Below the pieces are notes generated by a model that saw nothing but the letters and a program-made list of their open reading frames with translations, did no database searches and was not told the DNA's origin. The translations under genes were made by a program, and so were the position numbers. Shown one piece after another: positions 10,500-19,323 of a stretch of DNA of 64,000 bases (its first letter is position 1; every line of letters begins with the position of its first letter). Origin of the DNA: an uncultured Oleiphilus sp. (GTDB lineage: Bacteria; Pseudomonadota; Gammaproteobacteria; Pseudomonadales; Oleiphilaceae); the NCBI GenBank assembly GCA_913020245.1, contig CAJWAD010000004.1, positions 17,030 to 81,029 of the forward strand, in the 5' to 3' direction.

Positions 10500-12035
10500 G
10501 TGAGTAACACTTTTGTTGATCTGAGTTCAGCGCTGTTAGTCGAGCATGCACTTAAGCGTGAAGAAGGTAGGCTGGCTGCTAATGGTTCTTTAGTTGTTAC
10601 CACGGGTAAAAGAACAGGTCGCTCTCCTATGGACCGTTACATCGTCGATGAGCCGAGTACTTCGGATGCAATCGGCTGGGGGCCAATTAACCGTCCATTC
10701 GATGCAGACAAGTTTGATGCCTTGTGGGAGCGTGTTGAGGCCTATGTTGCCGAGCGTGATCATTATGTGTCGCATTTGCATGTGGGTTCAGATCCCGATC
10801 ACTACATTGCGGTAAATGTATGTACGGAGACTGCCTGGCAAAATCTGTTTGGCCGCAATTTATTCATTCGCCCTGAGCAATACAATCCAGCTGATAAACA
10901 ACAGTGGGAGATCTTAAACGTTGCAAGTTTTGAATGTGTTCCTGCGCGCGATGGGACTAATAGCGACGGAACGGTGATTATCAACTTCGCCAAGCGCCGC
11001 GTGCTTCTGGCGGGTATGCGTTATGCCGGCGAAATGAAAAAAGCGATGTTTTCGGTACAAAACTTCCTGTTACCTGAAAAAGATGTTTTACCCATGCATT
11101 GCTCTGCAAATGTGGGTGAAGACGGTGAAACAACGTTGTTCTTCGGTCTTTCTGGGACGGGTAAAACGACCCTGTCTGCAGATCCAGGTCGTTACCTCAT
11201 CGGTGATGACGAACATGGCTGGGGTAAAGGTACCGTCTTCAATTTAGAAGGTGGCTGTTACGCGAAGACGATAGATCTTAGTCAAAAGAACGAACCCATT
11301 ATTTGGGATGCGATTCGTTTTGGTGCGATTGTTGAAAACGTTGCAATCGACGACGACCAACGGCTACCAGATTATACTGACACAAGCATTACTGAGAATG
11401 GCCGGTGCGCGTACCCACTTGAACATGTTGAGAAGCGGGTGCCGGAAAACCTCGCTGGTGAGCCAAATGCAATTGTTTTTTTAACCTGCGACATGACGGG
11501 CGTTCTGCCGCCTGTCTCTTTGCTGAGTAAAGAGAGCGCGGCTTATCATTTTCTCAGTGGTTACACTGCGCTTGTCGGCTCAACAGAAATGGGCTCAGAC
11601 TCTAAATTGAAATCTACCTTTTCTACTTGTTTCGGTGCGCCTTTTTTCCCTCGTCCTGCTGGCGAATATGCTGAGTTGCTAATGAAACGGATGGAAGAGT
11701 TTGGTTCTAAGGTATACCTCGTCAATACAGGTTGGACGGGTGGCCCATATGGTGTGGGTCAGCGCTTTTCAATACCGACCACACGAGGCATCATCTCGGC
11801 AATTCAGAGCGGCGCGTTAGTGGATGCGGATACAACACGTCTAGAAAAATTAAACCTAGATATCCCGGTTGCGGTGCCAGGCGTCGATACAACCCTACTC
11901 AATCCACGTGATACTTGGGCGGATAAAGACGCTTATGATGCGAAAGCGGGTGATTTGATCACACAATTTGTTGAAAATTTCAAAAAGTTTGACGTGGCTG
12001 ATGTAATTGTTGATGCAGGGCCAAAATTGGCCTAG
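10500..12035 (+). CDS. pckA: Phosphoenolpyruvate carboxykinase (ATP), GTG start
   Basis: [38 protein letters not shown]. Confidence 0.96.
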   Translation: MSNTFVDLSSALLVEHALKREEGRLAANGSLVVTTGKRTGRSPMDRYIVDEPSTSDAIGWGPINRPFDADKFDALWERVEAYVAERDHYVSHLHVGSDPDHYIAVNVCTETAWQNLFGRNLFIRPEQYNPADKQQWEILNVASFECVPARDGTNSDGTVIINFAKRRVLLAGMRYAGEMKKAMFSVQNFLLPEKDVLPMHCSANVGEDGETTLFFGLSGTGKTTLSADPGRYLIGDDEHGWGKGTVFNLEGGCYAKTIDLSQKNEPIIWDAIRFGAIVENVAIDDDQRLPDYTDTSITENGRCAYPLEHVEKRVPENLAGEPNAIVFLTCDMTGVLPPVSLLSKESAAYHFLSGYTALVGSTEMGSDSKLKSTFSTCFGAPFFPRPAGEYAELLMKRMEEFGSKVYLVNTGWTGGPYGVGQRFSIPTTRGIISAIQSGALVDADTTRLEKLNLDIPVAVPGVDTTLLNPRDTWADKDAYDAKAGDLITQFVENFKKFDVADVIVDAGPKLA

Positions 12036-12056
12036 CACATCAAAGTGTGCGCATCT

Positions 12057-12083
12057 AAAAACCCGGTTATTGCCGGGTTTTTT
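12057..12083 (+). terminator. Rho-independent terminator downstream of pckA
   Basis: AAAAACCCGG-TTATTG-CCGGGTTTTTT. Confidence 0.85.
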
Positions 12084-12320
12084 ATTGTCTGAATGATAGC
12101 TTTGGCGCCATCTTATTTTTTAATTCCGTTAGGTACAGTGATAACACCGCAAAGATATTCAATTTACTAAAGATGTTTTACACTTCGGCAAACGGCAAGT
12201 TTGATTTAGATGTCGCATGAGACTTAAACTGTTGTCGAACGGCTCTTATCTTCAGGCAATTGAAAGGCGCATCTCAGGCGTTTGCGGGGAGATTTCATAG
12301 CATTATGTCAAGGAAGGTTT

Positions 12321-13121
12321 ATGAATAGCGGAAAAAAAGATTGGGTAAAAGTCGCGAAGCAGTCCCGTCAATTTGAGAGAATGGAGGCCTATTTTGAAGA
12401 TTTTGGCTTCACACCCCATCGTCACGATACCTTCGCTATTGGTCAAACGCTTGGTGGTATCCATAACTTTAATTATCGAAAATCACTTCGCCATAGTTTG
12501 CCGGGCGGAACAGTAGTCATCCATCCTGATGAACTGCATGATGGCGAGGCGGGTAACGAAATGGGATTTTATTATCGGATCCTTTATGTGTCGCCTGAAT
12601 TGATACAAGAAGTGTTGGGGCCAAATCCACTACCATTTCTGGAGGAGGGTATCACTCGAGATGCTCGGTTAGGCAGCGTGGTTCAAAACATCTTATGTGA
12701 CCTAGATAGCGACCTAGACCCCTTAGATGAAGATGATAAAGTATATGAGCTAGCAACCACCTTGTCGGTGGTGTCAGGTCAAAAAGTAAAGAGAAAAACA
12801 ATCAACTACGCGGCAGCAAATAAAGCGCGAGAATTTATTCTTGATTGCCTTGATTCTCCGTTGAGTCTTGAACAAATAGAGGCTGTTGCCAATACTGATC
12901 GTTGGAGTTTATCGCGCGATTTTCGAGCGGTCTATGGCACCAGCCCCTATCGATATCTTACCTTACGCAGATTAGACAAAGTAAAAGCCTTTATTCATTG
13001 CGGTTTGTCGTTAACGGATGCTTCGTTAGAGGCAGGTTTTACCGATCAAAGCCACATGACCAATAAATTTTGCAAGGCCTTTGGTATGTCACCGGGTACT
13101 TGGAGAAAACTGAGTCAATAG
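12321..13121 (+). CDS. AraC-family transcriptional regulator
   Basis: N-terminal cupin-like segment (PHRHDTFAIGQT...PGGTVVIHPDELHDG) plus C-terminal two-HTH domain (GTSPYRYLTLRRLDKVKAFI...GFTDQSHMTNKFCKAFGMSPGTWRK). Confidence 0.9.
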   Translation: MNSGKKDWVKVAKQSRQFERMEAYFEDFGFTPHRHDTFAIGQTLGGIHNFNYRKSLRHSLPGGTVVIHPDELHDGEAGNEMGFYYRILYVSPELIQEVLGPNPLPFLEEGITRDARLGSVVQNILCDLDSDLDPLDEDDKVYELATTLSVVSGQKVKRKTINYAAANKAREFILDCLDSPLSLEQIEAVANTDRWSLSRDFRAVYGTSPYRYLTLRRLDKVKAFIHCGLSLTDASLEAGFTDQSHMTNKFCKAFGMSPGTWRKLSQ

Positions 13122-13215
13122 CCCTTGTTCAAGGCTCCTCGACACAATCTCAATGGCCACGCTCGGGTTTAGCTGAGTACTCAAGATTGAAAAGTAAGAG
13201 TTTGCCGTCAATTTG

Positions 13216-13494
13216 CTAGAGAAGCGCAGCAACTGCACAACCGACAAGGGTCGTAAAAACTAATCCCGGTAGCGCAAACACAGCAAATACCCCGACAATA
13301 AGTAAAGCCAGTAAATTTGCCGATTCAATATAAAAAATATAAACCGCAAAGGTGATAAAAACCGCTTTTGGCAACGGACCATTTAAAAAGCGATGGCAGT
13401 TAGCAGGTAGTTTAACGTCTACTAGCGAAGGCACGACTCTGACTAGTATCGATGTAAGGAATAGTGCACTGATTATTAAGGCTTGATTTGTCAT
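13216..13494 (-). CDS. azlD: AzlD-family branched-chain amino acid transport subunit
   Basis: Short hydrophobic protein RVVPSLVDVKLPANCHRFLNGPLPKAVFITFAVYI...; ATGA overlap with azlC. Confidence 0.85.
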   Translation of the reverse strand: MTNQALIISALFLTSILVRVVPSLVDVKLPANCHRFLNGPLPKAVFITFAVYIFYIESANLLALLIVGVFAVFALPGLVFTTLVGCAVAALL

Positions 13495-14219
13495 GTTTTA
13501 TCTACCCACCAGAAGAAAACAGCCAAACAGGCGATACAGGGGATCCAAAAAAATATGGGGCCAATCAAAGAGATCAGCGCCAGCGCGATAAAAATAGCGA
13601 GGCTAAACGCAACAACGGTTAAGAAGTAGGACGATTGATTTGTCTCGGCCGATTTTTTGGTGAGGGCCTTTAATTGGCTTATGCATAGAAAAAGTAAAAC
13701 GGCGCTGGCGGGGAATGTTAAAGGTAATTTTTCACTTATCTCCGCAATAGGTAGTATATCTGCCATGAGGTAACCAGCTATTCCCGATAAGACCCACGAG
13801 GCAAAAATACAGGATCGAATCGTTAATACGACCGTAACCGAATCATTTGCTCTTTCGGTTGCAAATGCCTCGTCGCCTAGCATGTGTCCCGCAATGGCCT
13901 TTGATATTTTGGCTTTCGGTAATCTATCGGTACTTGCTATGGCGAGCGGAATGTAGCGACAGTTAAGCGATGCGGTTAATAGCAGCAAAGTAAATAAACC
14001 TACGGACTCGCTGGTGAATGGTAACGCGGCAAACTGTCCGCTACCCGTAAAGCCGAATGCACTTATCAAGATCACCTCTAATAGAGTCCAGTCGGCCTGA
14101 TGGGCTAACGCACCAAATAATGCACTAATCGGGGCGACGGCGAGTGCAACAGGAAAGGCGCGTTGTAATCCCATCGGCACAGCATTTTCAGAGGCTGCGT
14201 ATACCCTTATTGACGTCAC
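13491..14219 (-). CDS. azlC: AzlC-family branched-chain amino acid permease (GTG start)
   Basis: AFPVALAVAPISALFGALAHQADWTLLEVILISAFGFTGSGQFAALPF...LNCRYIPLAIA; GTGA overlap with upstream gene. Confidence 0.88.
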   Translation of the reverse strand: MTSIRVYAASENAVPMGLQRAFPVALAVAPISALFGALAHQADWTLLEVILISAFGFTGSGQFAALPFTSESVGLFTLLLLTASLNCRYIPLAIASTDRLPKAKISKAIAGHMLGDEAFATERANDSVTVVLTIRSCIFASWVLSGIAGYLMADILPIAEISEKLPLTFPASAVLLFLCISQLKALTKKSAETNQSSYFLTVVAFSLAIFIALALISLIGPIFFWIPCIACLAVFFWWVDKT

Positions 14220-14953
14220 TTCGTAGCGCCTTTACAAGACGTAAGGTCATGCAATGGACCGTATGCGCGGTTTTTCCAGCGATTGATTTCTATTACCCAA
14301 ATATCTCGATAGCCCTCCTCTCCATGGCTTGCTTCAATATTGCTCGCGAAATGGATGTAGCGTTCGTCATCAATAAGGATCGCTTCGTTTTCGGCGAGGG
14401 TTTTTCGGAAAACAATGTGGTTGGTTTTAGGCTCAATTACTTGGGTTTCCCCGCCGCAGACATTGTGACGTGTGGCTACAGCAATCACGCTGTATTCATG
14501 GCCATCACGATGCGGTCCTTCGGGAACAGTCACGCCCTTAAATGTTTTATTCACGGTAACCCGAATTTGATTGACGTTAACGTGAAATAATTCAGCGCGG
14601 TCTACGGGTAAATTATCCATGACGCGCGCAATTAGCGAGGATGGATCGATTTGCAATTGCTCTCTGTAGCGAGGTACACCGCCAGCTTCGCTTAGTTTTA
14701 TATACTCCAAGGATTGCACGTAGTGCCGTTTAGGTAACGGCGCAAAAATCCATTGATTCGTTTCACAATAGCCAAAATACTGGGTGAGACGAATGGTTCG
14801 ATGTCTCTGTAAGCTGTGCCGGTCCCTTGGCATCTTATTGAATGAAGCCAATTCTTCATGATTGAGTTCAGGCATTTCAATGATGCTGTAACCGTCGCTT
14901 TCAAAGCTCATGGGCTGCGTAAATTCTTCACCACATTTTACTGCCGCTTTCAT
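14216..14953 (-). CDS. 2OG-Fe(II) dioxygenase, PF10014-like (related to L-isoleucine hydroxylases)
   Basis: NQIRVTV...EGPHRDGHEYSVIAVATRHNVCGGETQVI...YIHFASNI...GYRDIWVIEINR matches the remembered pattern of IDO-type enzymes (HxD, GG, distal His and RD motif). Confidence 0.75.
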   Translation of the reverse strand: MKAAVKCGEEFTQPMSFESDGYSIIEMPELNHEELASFNKMPRDRHSLQRHRTIRLTQYFGYCETNQWIFAPLPKRHYVQSLEYIKLSEAGGVPRYREQLQIDPSSLIARVMDNLPVDRAELFHVNVNQIRVTVNKTFKGVTVPEGPHRDGHEYSVIAVATRHNVCGGETQVIEPKTNHIVFRKTLAENEAILIDDERYIHFASNIEASHGEEGYRDIWVIEINRWKNRAYGPLHDLTSCKGATK

Positions 14954-16470
14954 ACTACAGCCTCTTCATCAACGTGCCCTAGATCCAGTGTTGCCACATC
15001 AAAAGGCTGCAACGCTTCGATATGTTTTTTGGTTATTCCGCGGTAAAAGTCACATACGCTGTCTTCGACAACGTTAATCTCACCAAATTTCTTTTCAAGA
15101 GAGCCGAGGCATAGCCCGCCGCAGAATCCCTCGATTTCACAGCCCCTGCAATATTCCGGATTGTTGGTTCGTAGTTCGGCATGGCCAATATAGTTTTGGG
15201 ACTGGAGTAGGCCTTCACCCTCTGAAATCTTACCGAGTAATGTTGAGCCTGCTTTACAGGAAAATACCGAGCCATTTGGTTCTATGCTCAATTGGGCACC
15301 TTTGGCAGAACAGTTCTTAAAACCACGATGCGACACCACATCAAGGCCAAGCATGACTTGAAATATTTGGTGCCAATACCCAGTTAAAATAACGCCATGG
15401 TCTCTGCCGTACTCAATAACTGACCACAATTTATTGATGATGTTTTCGGTCCCAAAGTTGGCATAAAAGGTGGGGTCAAAATCTACAATGACACCGATTT
15501 CGCTTGCGCCGGCTTTCTTAGCAAAATCTACAATTGAGTTGTCGAATTCGTGCCAAGTTGATGAGGTTAGTGCCGCATTAATAGCAATCCGGTTGTTATA
15601 TTTTTTTAAGTGTTGTAAACCGTTTACTACGGTTGGTGTGCTGTCATCGCCATTTTTTAGGGGCCGGTTAGGACTCGTTGGCGAATCAAAACTAACGCAT
15701 GTAGCAACTTCATACTTAGCGAATATTTGTGCTATTTCATCTGTAAACAATGAGCCATTTGTCACGATTGAGTAATTGATTATGAGTTCATCGTTCTCGC
15801 CGCGATTGAAGCGATCTAGTACCGCCCTAATTGCCTTCCAATTAAGCATTGGCTCGCCGCCAAAAAACTGGATCATGACTTCGTTAACACCCTGGGATTT
15901 CGCTATGTCTAAGGCGTTTTCGGTATATTTAATCGCATCTGAGGGTTTCATCGCGCGGTTTTTCGGATCAAACTGATGTTCAAAACGTGTTGTTGAGGCA
16001 TACATCGAATCATTTAAATTAATTTGAATACTATCCCGAGCAATAATTCTTGATTCATCGACTTTGCTCATTTCGCTTTCAGCTGACATCTCCTTTCCTT
16101 GAATGCCCTCAAAACAGTATTTGCAGCCGAAGTTGCAGGCGTTTGCCATTACTAACTGAATCACGTGGATCTGTTTGTTCAGAAATGAAGACGCCGCTTG
16201 AGCGTCATGCTTTTGCGGTGTCGATGGGATGAGAAACTGTCGAAGTATGAGTTGCCGAAGTAATTGATGGTAACGTGAATCAGACTCCTCGAGACTTTCC
16301 TGTTGAATCGTTTGCGGTAAGGTAAACGCCTTTAATGCCTCGCTAGAATCGGCATCTAGTAAGGTAAGGCCACCTAGTAATCTATGATAAACAGCAATGC
16401 GATTGCCTAATGGAATTTCAACTAACTCTTTTGATACAACGTATTTTGTTTCTATATCAACGTATTCCAT
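14950..16470 (-). CDS. Radical SAM/SPASM peptide maturase with PqqD/RRE-like N-terminal segment
   Basis: CNFGCKYC (Cx3Cx2C); FFGGEPMLNW; C-terminal SPASM cysteines CSAKGAQLSIEPNGSVFSC...CRGCEIEGFCGGLC...C; N-terminal ~85 aa resembles a winged-helix leader-binding segment. Confidence 0.88.
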   Translation of the reverse strand: MEYVDIETKYVVSKELVEIPLGNRIAVYHRLLGGLTLLDADSSEALKAFTLPQTIQQESLEESDSRYHQLLRQLILRQFLIPSTPQKHDAQAASSFLNKQIHVIQLVMANACNFGCKYCFEGIQGKEMSAESEMSKVDESRIIARDSIQINLNDSMYASTTRFEHQFDPKNRAMKPSDAIKYTENALDIAKSQGVNEVMIQFFGGEPMLNWKAIRAVLDRFNRGENDELIINYSIVTNGSLFTDEIAQIFAKYEVATCVSFDSPTSPNRPLKNGDDSTPTVVNGLQHLKKYNNRIAINAALTSSTWHEFDNSIVDFAKKAGASEIGVIVDFDPTFYANFGTENIINKLWSVIEYGRDHGVILTGYWHQIFQVMLGLDVVSHRGFKNCSAKGAQLSIEPNGSVFSCKAGSTLLGKISEGEGLLQSQNYIGHAELRTNNPEYCRGCEIEGFCGGLCLGSLEKKFGEINVVEDSVCDFYRGITKKHIEALQPFDVATLDLGHVDEEAVV

Positions 16471-16531
16471 GCCTTTTACCGTTCGCTTTGATTTATAAGT
16501 ACATGACCTATCTAAAGTGATGAGGTAGTCG

Positions 16532-16702
16532 CTATTGCTTAGTTAAACGGTTTAGTAGCAAGTGATTGGATGAATGGATGCTTCGTTGCACTGTGCCACC
16601 GACGGTGCCACCAACGGTGCCGCCGACGGTTCCACCAAGCGTTGCAGCGGTAGGCGCACTCGTTTGGTTTTCATGACGTTTTGTTTTTATCGAATTTTCC
16701 AT
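16532..16702 (-). CDS. Candidate RiPP precursor peptide with (GGTV)4 core-like repeat
   Basis: MENSIKTKRHENQTSAPTAATLGGTVGGTVGGTVGGTVQRSIHSSNHLLLNRLTKQ; GGGG Shine-Dalgarno-like sequence 6 nt before ATG at 16702; 61 nt upstream of and co-directional with the radical SAM gene. Confidence 0.75.
   Translation of the reverse strand: MENSIKTKRHENQTSAPTAATLGGTVGGTVGGTVGGTVQRSIHSSNHLLLNRLTKQ
16589..16636 (-). repeat. Four tandem 12-nt units encoding GGTV
   Basis: Coding strand GGTGGAACCGTC/GGCGGCACCGTT/GGTGGCACCGTC/GGTGGCACAGTG; identical at protein level, variable at synonymous sites. Confidence 0.97.
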
Positions 16703-16816
16703 AATGAACCCCATATTCCTAATTTTTCTCATTTGAAGGCCGGGAAGGCTTCATTTCTAAGTTGAAGGAAAAATTTAAAGGATTGAGGCCAGTGGTTCTT
16801 GTACGATCGTGCACAA

Positions 16817-16839
16817 TTAAAATGAACATTTCATTTTAA
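16817..16839. promoter_or_regulatory. Perfect inverted repeat upstream of the RiPP-like operon
   Basis: TTAAAATGAA-CAT-TTCATTTTAA, 10-bp arms, in the leader region of the precursor gene. Confidence 0.55.
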
Positions 16840-16923
16840 AGGGGTGAATTGAAAATATATGGAGCAATTGTTCAGCTTAATTTGGTTGGCTGTTGAGAAT
16901 ATGAAGCGAGGCAAATAGGTGGA

Positions 16924-16953
16924 TTTAGATCCAATGGCTTGTGAAGGTGTCAA
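16924..16953 (-). promoter_or_regulatory. Possible sigma70 promoter for the precursor-rSAM operon
   Basis: Minus strand TTGACA (16953-16948), 18-nt spacer, TCTAAA (16929-16924); just after the terminator of the preceding minus-strand gene. Confidence 0.4.
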
Positions 16954-16967
16954 TTATTCTCGGATAA

Positions 16968-16995
16968 AAAAAACCCTGCAAGAGCAGGGTTTTTT
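16968..16995 (-). terminator. Rho-independent terminator of the TRAP permease gene
   Basis: AAAAAACCCTGC-AAGA-GCAGGGTTTTTT. Confidence 0.85.
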
Positions 16996-17018
16996 GAAGG
17001 GGGAATTTCGTTTATTTT

Positions 17019-19124
17019 TTAATTACCAAAGCCCATCATCTGATAAAAGAGGGGTGCAAATGCCACAATCAGAAGCGCGGTACCCATGGTAATCATCGGC
17101 ATTAATATCTTTTCATAACGCTGGTAAAAAGTGCCCTCAGATAAGGTTGCTTTAAGCACTTCTTCCTCACCGACCACCTGACGGGTTAACAAGTGGTTCA
17201 GAGCAACTGGCGGGCTCAAATAGCCAAGCTCGAAAGCGACCAATGTCAGCATCCAAAAGTGCACGGGATCGATCCCCGCATTGTAGCCAATCGGTGCGAT
17301 GGTCTGGCTCACTAATATCACCGCACCGAAGGGCTCCATAATCATCCCCATGATAATCAGTACGACCACTAGTAAGGCCATTGCAGCCCAAATGCTTGAG
17401 AATTCGCTCGGGAATAAGTCAACGACGCCACTTCGCTCAATTAAGCCGCCTAAACAAATCGTGCAACCTATCAGCAGGAGTAACGCACCGATTTCAGCCG
17501 TTGTTTGATTCGTTGCGGTACGGATACACTTCTCAAAACCTTTATGTGGCATCAAGGTTTTGCCATCTTCGCTCGCCGACTCTTTCTTAGTGATATGTTC
17601 AAAGATCAGAATAGACAGCATCATGACCGGTAAAATACGCGCTGCTGAGAACTCGTCTAAACGAACGTTTACAGCCCAGCGGTAGAACAGCACAACAGCA
17701 ACCGTGATCAGCACGTAAGGCACCAAAGGACGCAAGTTTTCAATCATTTTCGGCAGTGCTTCACTGGGCGAAGCCAGCTCAATCTTGTTTTGACGGTTAA
17801 ACGTCATGGCAACGATCATAAATAACACGGCACTGAGTATGAATACGTAAATACCCCAACCAAAGAGCTGGTCGGTGGTCACTTCTCGATTCATAAACGC
17901 AATAACAACAACCAAAAGACACGGGCGCAAGACTACACCCATGGAGCCCGACATGGCCGTTGCTGCCAAAGCTAATTGTCGGCGTGCCCCTGCTGCGCGC
18001 AGTTCGTGGTAGATCACCGCACCCGCGGCAATAACAAAGATACCTGAACCGCCGGTATAAGCTGTCGGGATTGCAGCAAGTATGACAACAAACACTGCGA
18101 GCATTTCGGGCGGTAGTTTCCAAGGTTTAAACAAGGCAAGTACGAGTGAGGCGAAGCGCGTTTGCTTAAGCATCATACCGATCCAGACAAACAGGCCGAC
18201 ATTCAAAAACATATCTGAAAGATCGAGTAGTTTGTCTAGATAGATACCCAACGCAGCTGGATTGGCTTTGTTATCTGCGCCAAGCCCGAGGAAAAAGAAG
18301 GATGCGGCAATTAGGCTCATCGTTGCATATAACGGTACAGCGAGTAAGGCGCGCCCAATATTACCACCTTGCGTTAAGCCTGCAGGCATACGGAAAATGT
18401 TAACGACACTCACGAGTGTTAATATCCCGAAGCCCCAAACCCAGAGATCGTGAATAAAGGCTGCTTCAGGCGCGACGACAGAGCCGTCCGAATGCGAGAG
18501 GTTTTGGAAGGCAACTGAAGAGCTAAATAGCACCCCGTTGGCGAACGCTTGGGTGGTACCTGCGACGTAGTGATCCAGCGTTGACATAACTGGTCGCATC
18601 GCAATGTGGTGGCGTTTGATACTCGCCGTGGTCGCGCACAGTAAGATGACCGCAATCAGGATAAACTTCTGTGACGTAATGCCAACCGCAATCGCCTCAG
18701 ACACAAATAGCTCAACGGCTCTGAAAGCTTTTAATTCTGGTGTTATTCGTTCTGAAACTTCTTTATATGAAACATATTTTGCCTCACAATCTTGCCGCGC
18801 ATTCTCTATTGATTGGCGGATCAACGCAGGGTCCGCAGGCTCTGCTGCGAAAAGATCCAAGCCTAAATCGTCACCACCTGCTTCGTCTTCAGCCAAGCGC
18901 TCTTGTACCGCTTGTTCTACGTTTATATTAGGGTTGCACGTCGGTTGAACTGGATCAGCGCGGAGTTTGTAGTACCCCGCCCAATAGTGTTCACCGACAC
19001 GTAAGATTTGATTATGAATGTCGCTGCTCGTGCTAAAGATGACAACCATCAATAACAAAATACATGCAGGGAGAGAGGACAGCCACTCTGTTTTGGTACG
19101 AGTTTTTATGACATTGGAGACCAC
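17019..19124 (-). CDS. TRAP transporter large permease (DctM-like) with long N-terminal extension (possible DctQ fusion)
   Basis: Many TM segments; PTAYTGGSGIFVIAAGAVIYHELRAAG, GMIMEPFGAVILVSQTIAPIGYNAGIDPVHFWMLTLVAFELGYLSPPVALN. Confidence 0.8.
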   Translation of the reverse strand: MVSNVIKTRTKTEWLSSLPACILLLMVVIFSTSSDIHNQILRVGEHYWAGYYKLRADPVQPTCNPNINVEQAVQERLAEDEAGGDDLGLDLFAAEPADPALIRQSIENARQDCEAKYVSYKEVSERITPELKAFRAVELFVSEAIAVGITSQKFILIAVILLCATTASIKRHHIAMRPVMSTLDHYVAGTTQAFANGVLFSSSVAFQNLSHSDGSVVAPEAAFIHDLWVWGFGILTLVSVVNIFRMPAGLTQGGNIGRALLAVPLYATMSLIAASFFFLGLGADNKANPAALGIYLDKLLDLSDMFLNVGLFVWIGMMLKQTRFASLVLALFKPWKLPPEMLAVFVVILAAIPTAYTGGSGIFVIAAGAVIYHELRAAGARRQLALAATAMSGSMGVVLRPCLLVVVIAFMNREVTTDQLFGWGIYVFILSAVLFMIVAMTFNRQNKIELASPSEALPKMIENLRPLVPYVLITVAVVLFYRWAVNVRLDEFSAARILPVMMLSILIFEHITKKESASEDGKTLMPHKGFEKCIRTATNQTTAEIGALLLLIGCTICLGGLIERSGVVDLFPSEFSSIWAAMALLVVVLIIMGMIMEPFGAVILVSQTIAPIGYNAGIDPVHFWMLTLVAFELGYLSPPVALNHLLTRQVVGEEEVLKATLSEGTFYQRYEKILMPMITMGTALLIVAFAPLFYQMMGFGN

Positions 19125-19323
19125 GAAGATCCTACTCCCTTAAGTTATTATAAGTTTAGTTATTTTTGATCGTTAAAAACCGTTAAATTATATAGCCTCT
19201 TAACAGCAAGACATAGACGTAAAGTGGTTAATTCGTACCAAATTGGGGTTATAACATCTCGTGGATGGCATAATAGTGAGAACTGCGTCACAGGCAGCTC
19301 TCACTAATATATAAACGGGGGAA

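Noticed and set aside
16589-16636. GGTV-coding tandem repeat as a CRISPR or neutral minisatellite
   Set aside because: Units are contiguous 12-mers without spacers, in frame inside a short ORF, and conserved at the amino-acid rather than nucleotide level.
16574-16765. Plus-strand 63-aa ORF (MDASLHCATDGATNGAADGSTKRC...) across the GGTV repeats
   Set aside because: In this frame the repeats translate to non-identical TDGA/TNGA/ADGS units, whereas the minus-strand frame gives four identical GGTV units with synonymous variation and a better RBS and operon context.
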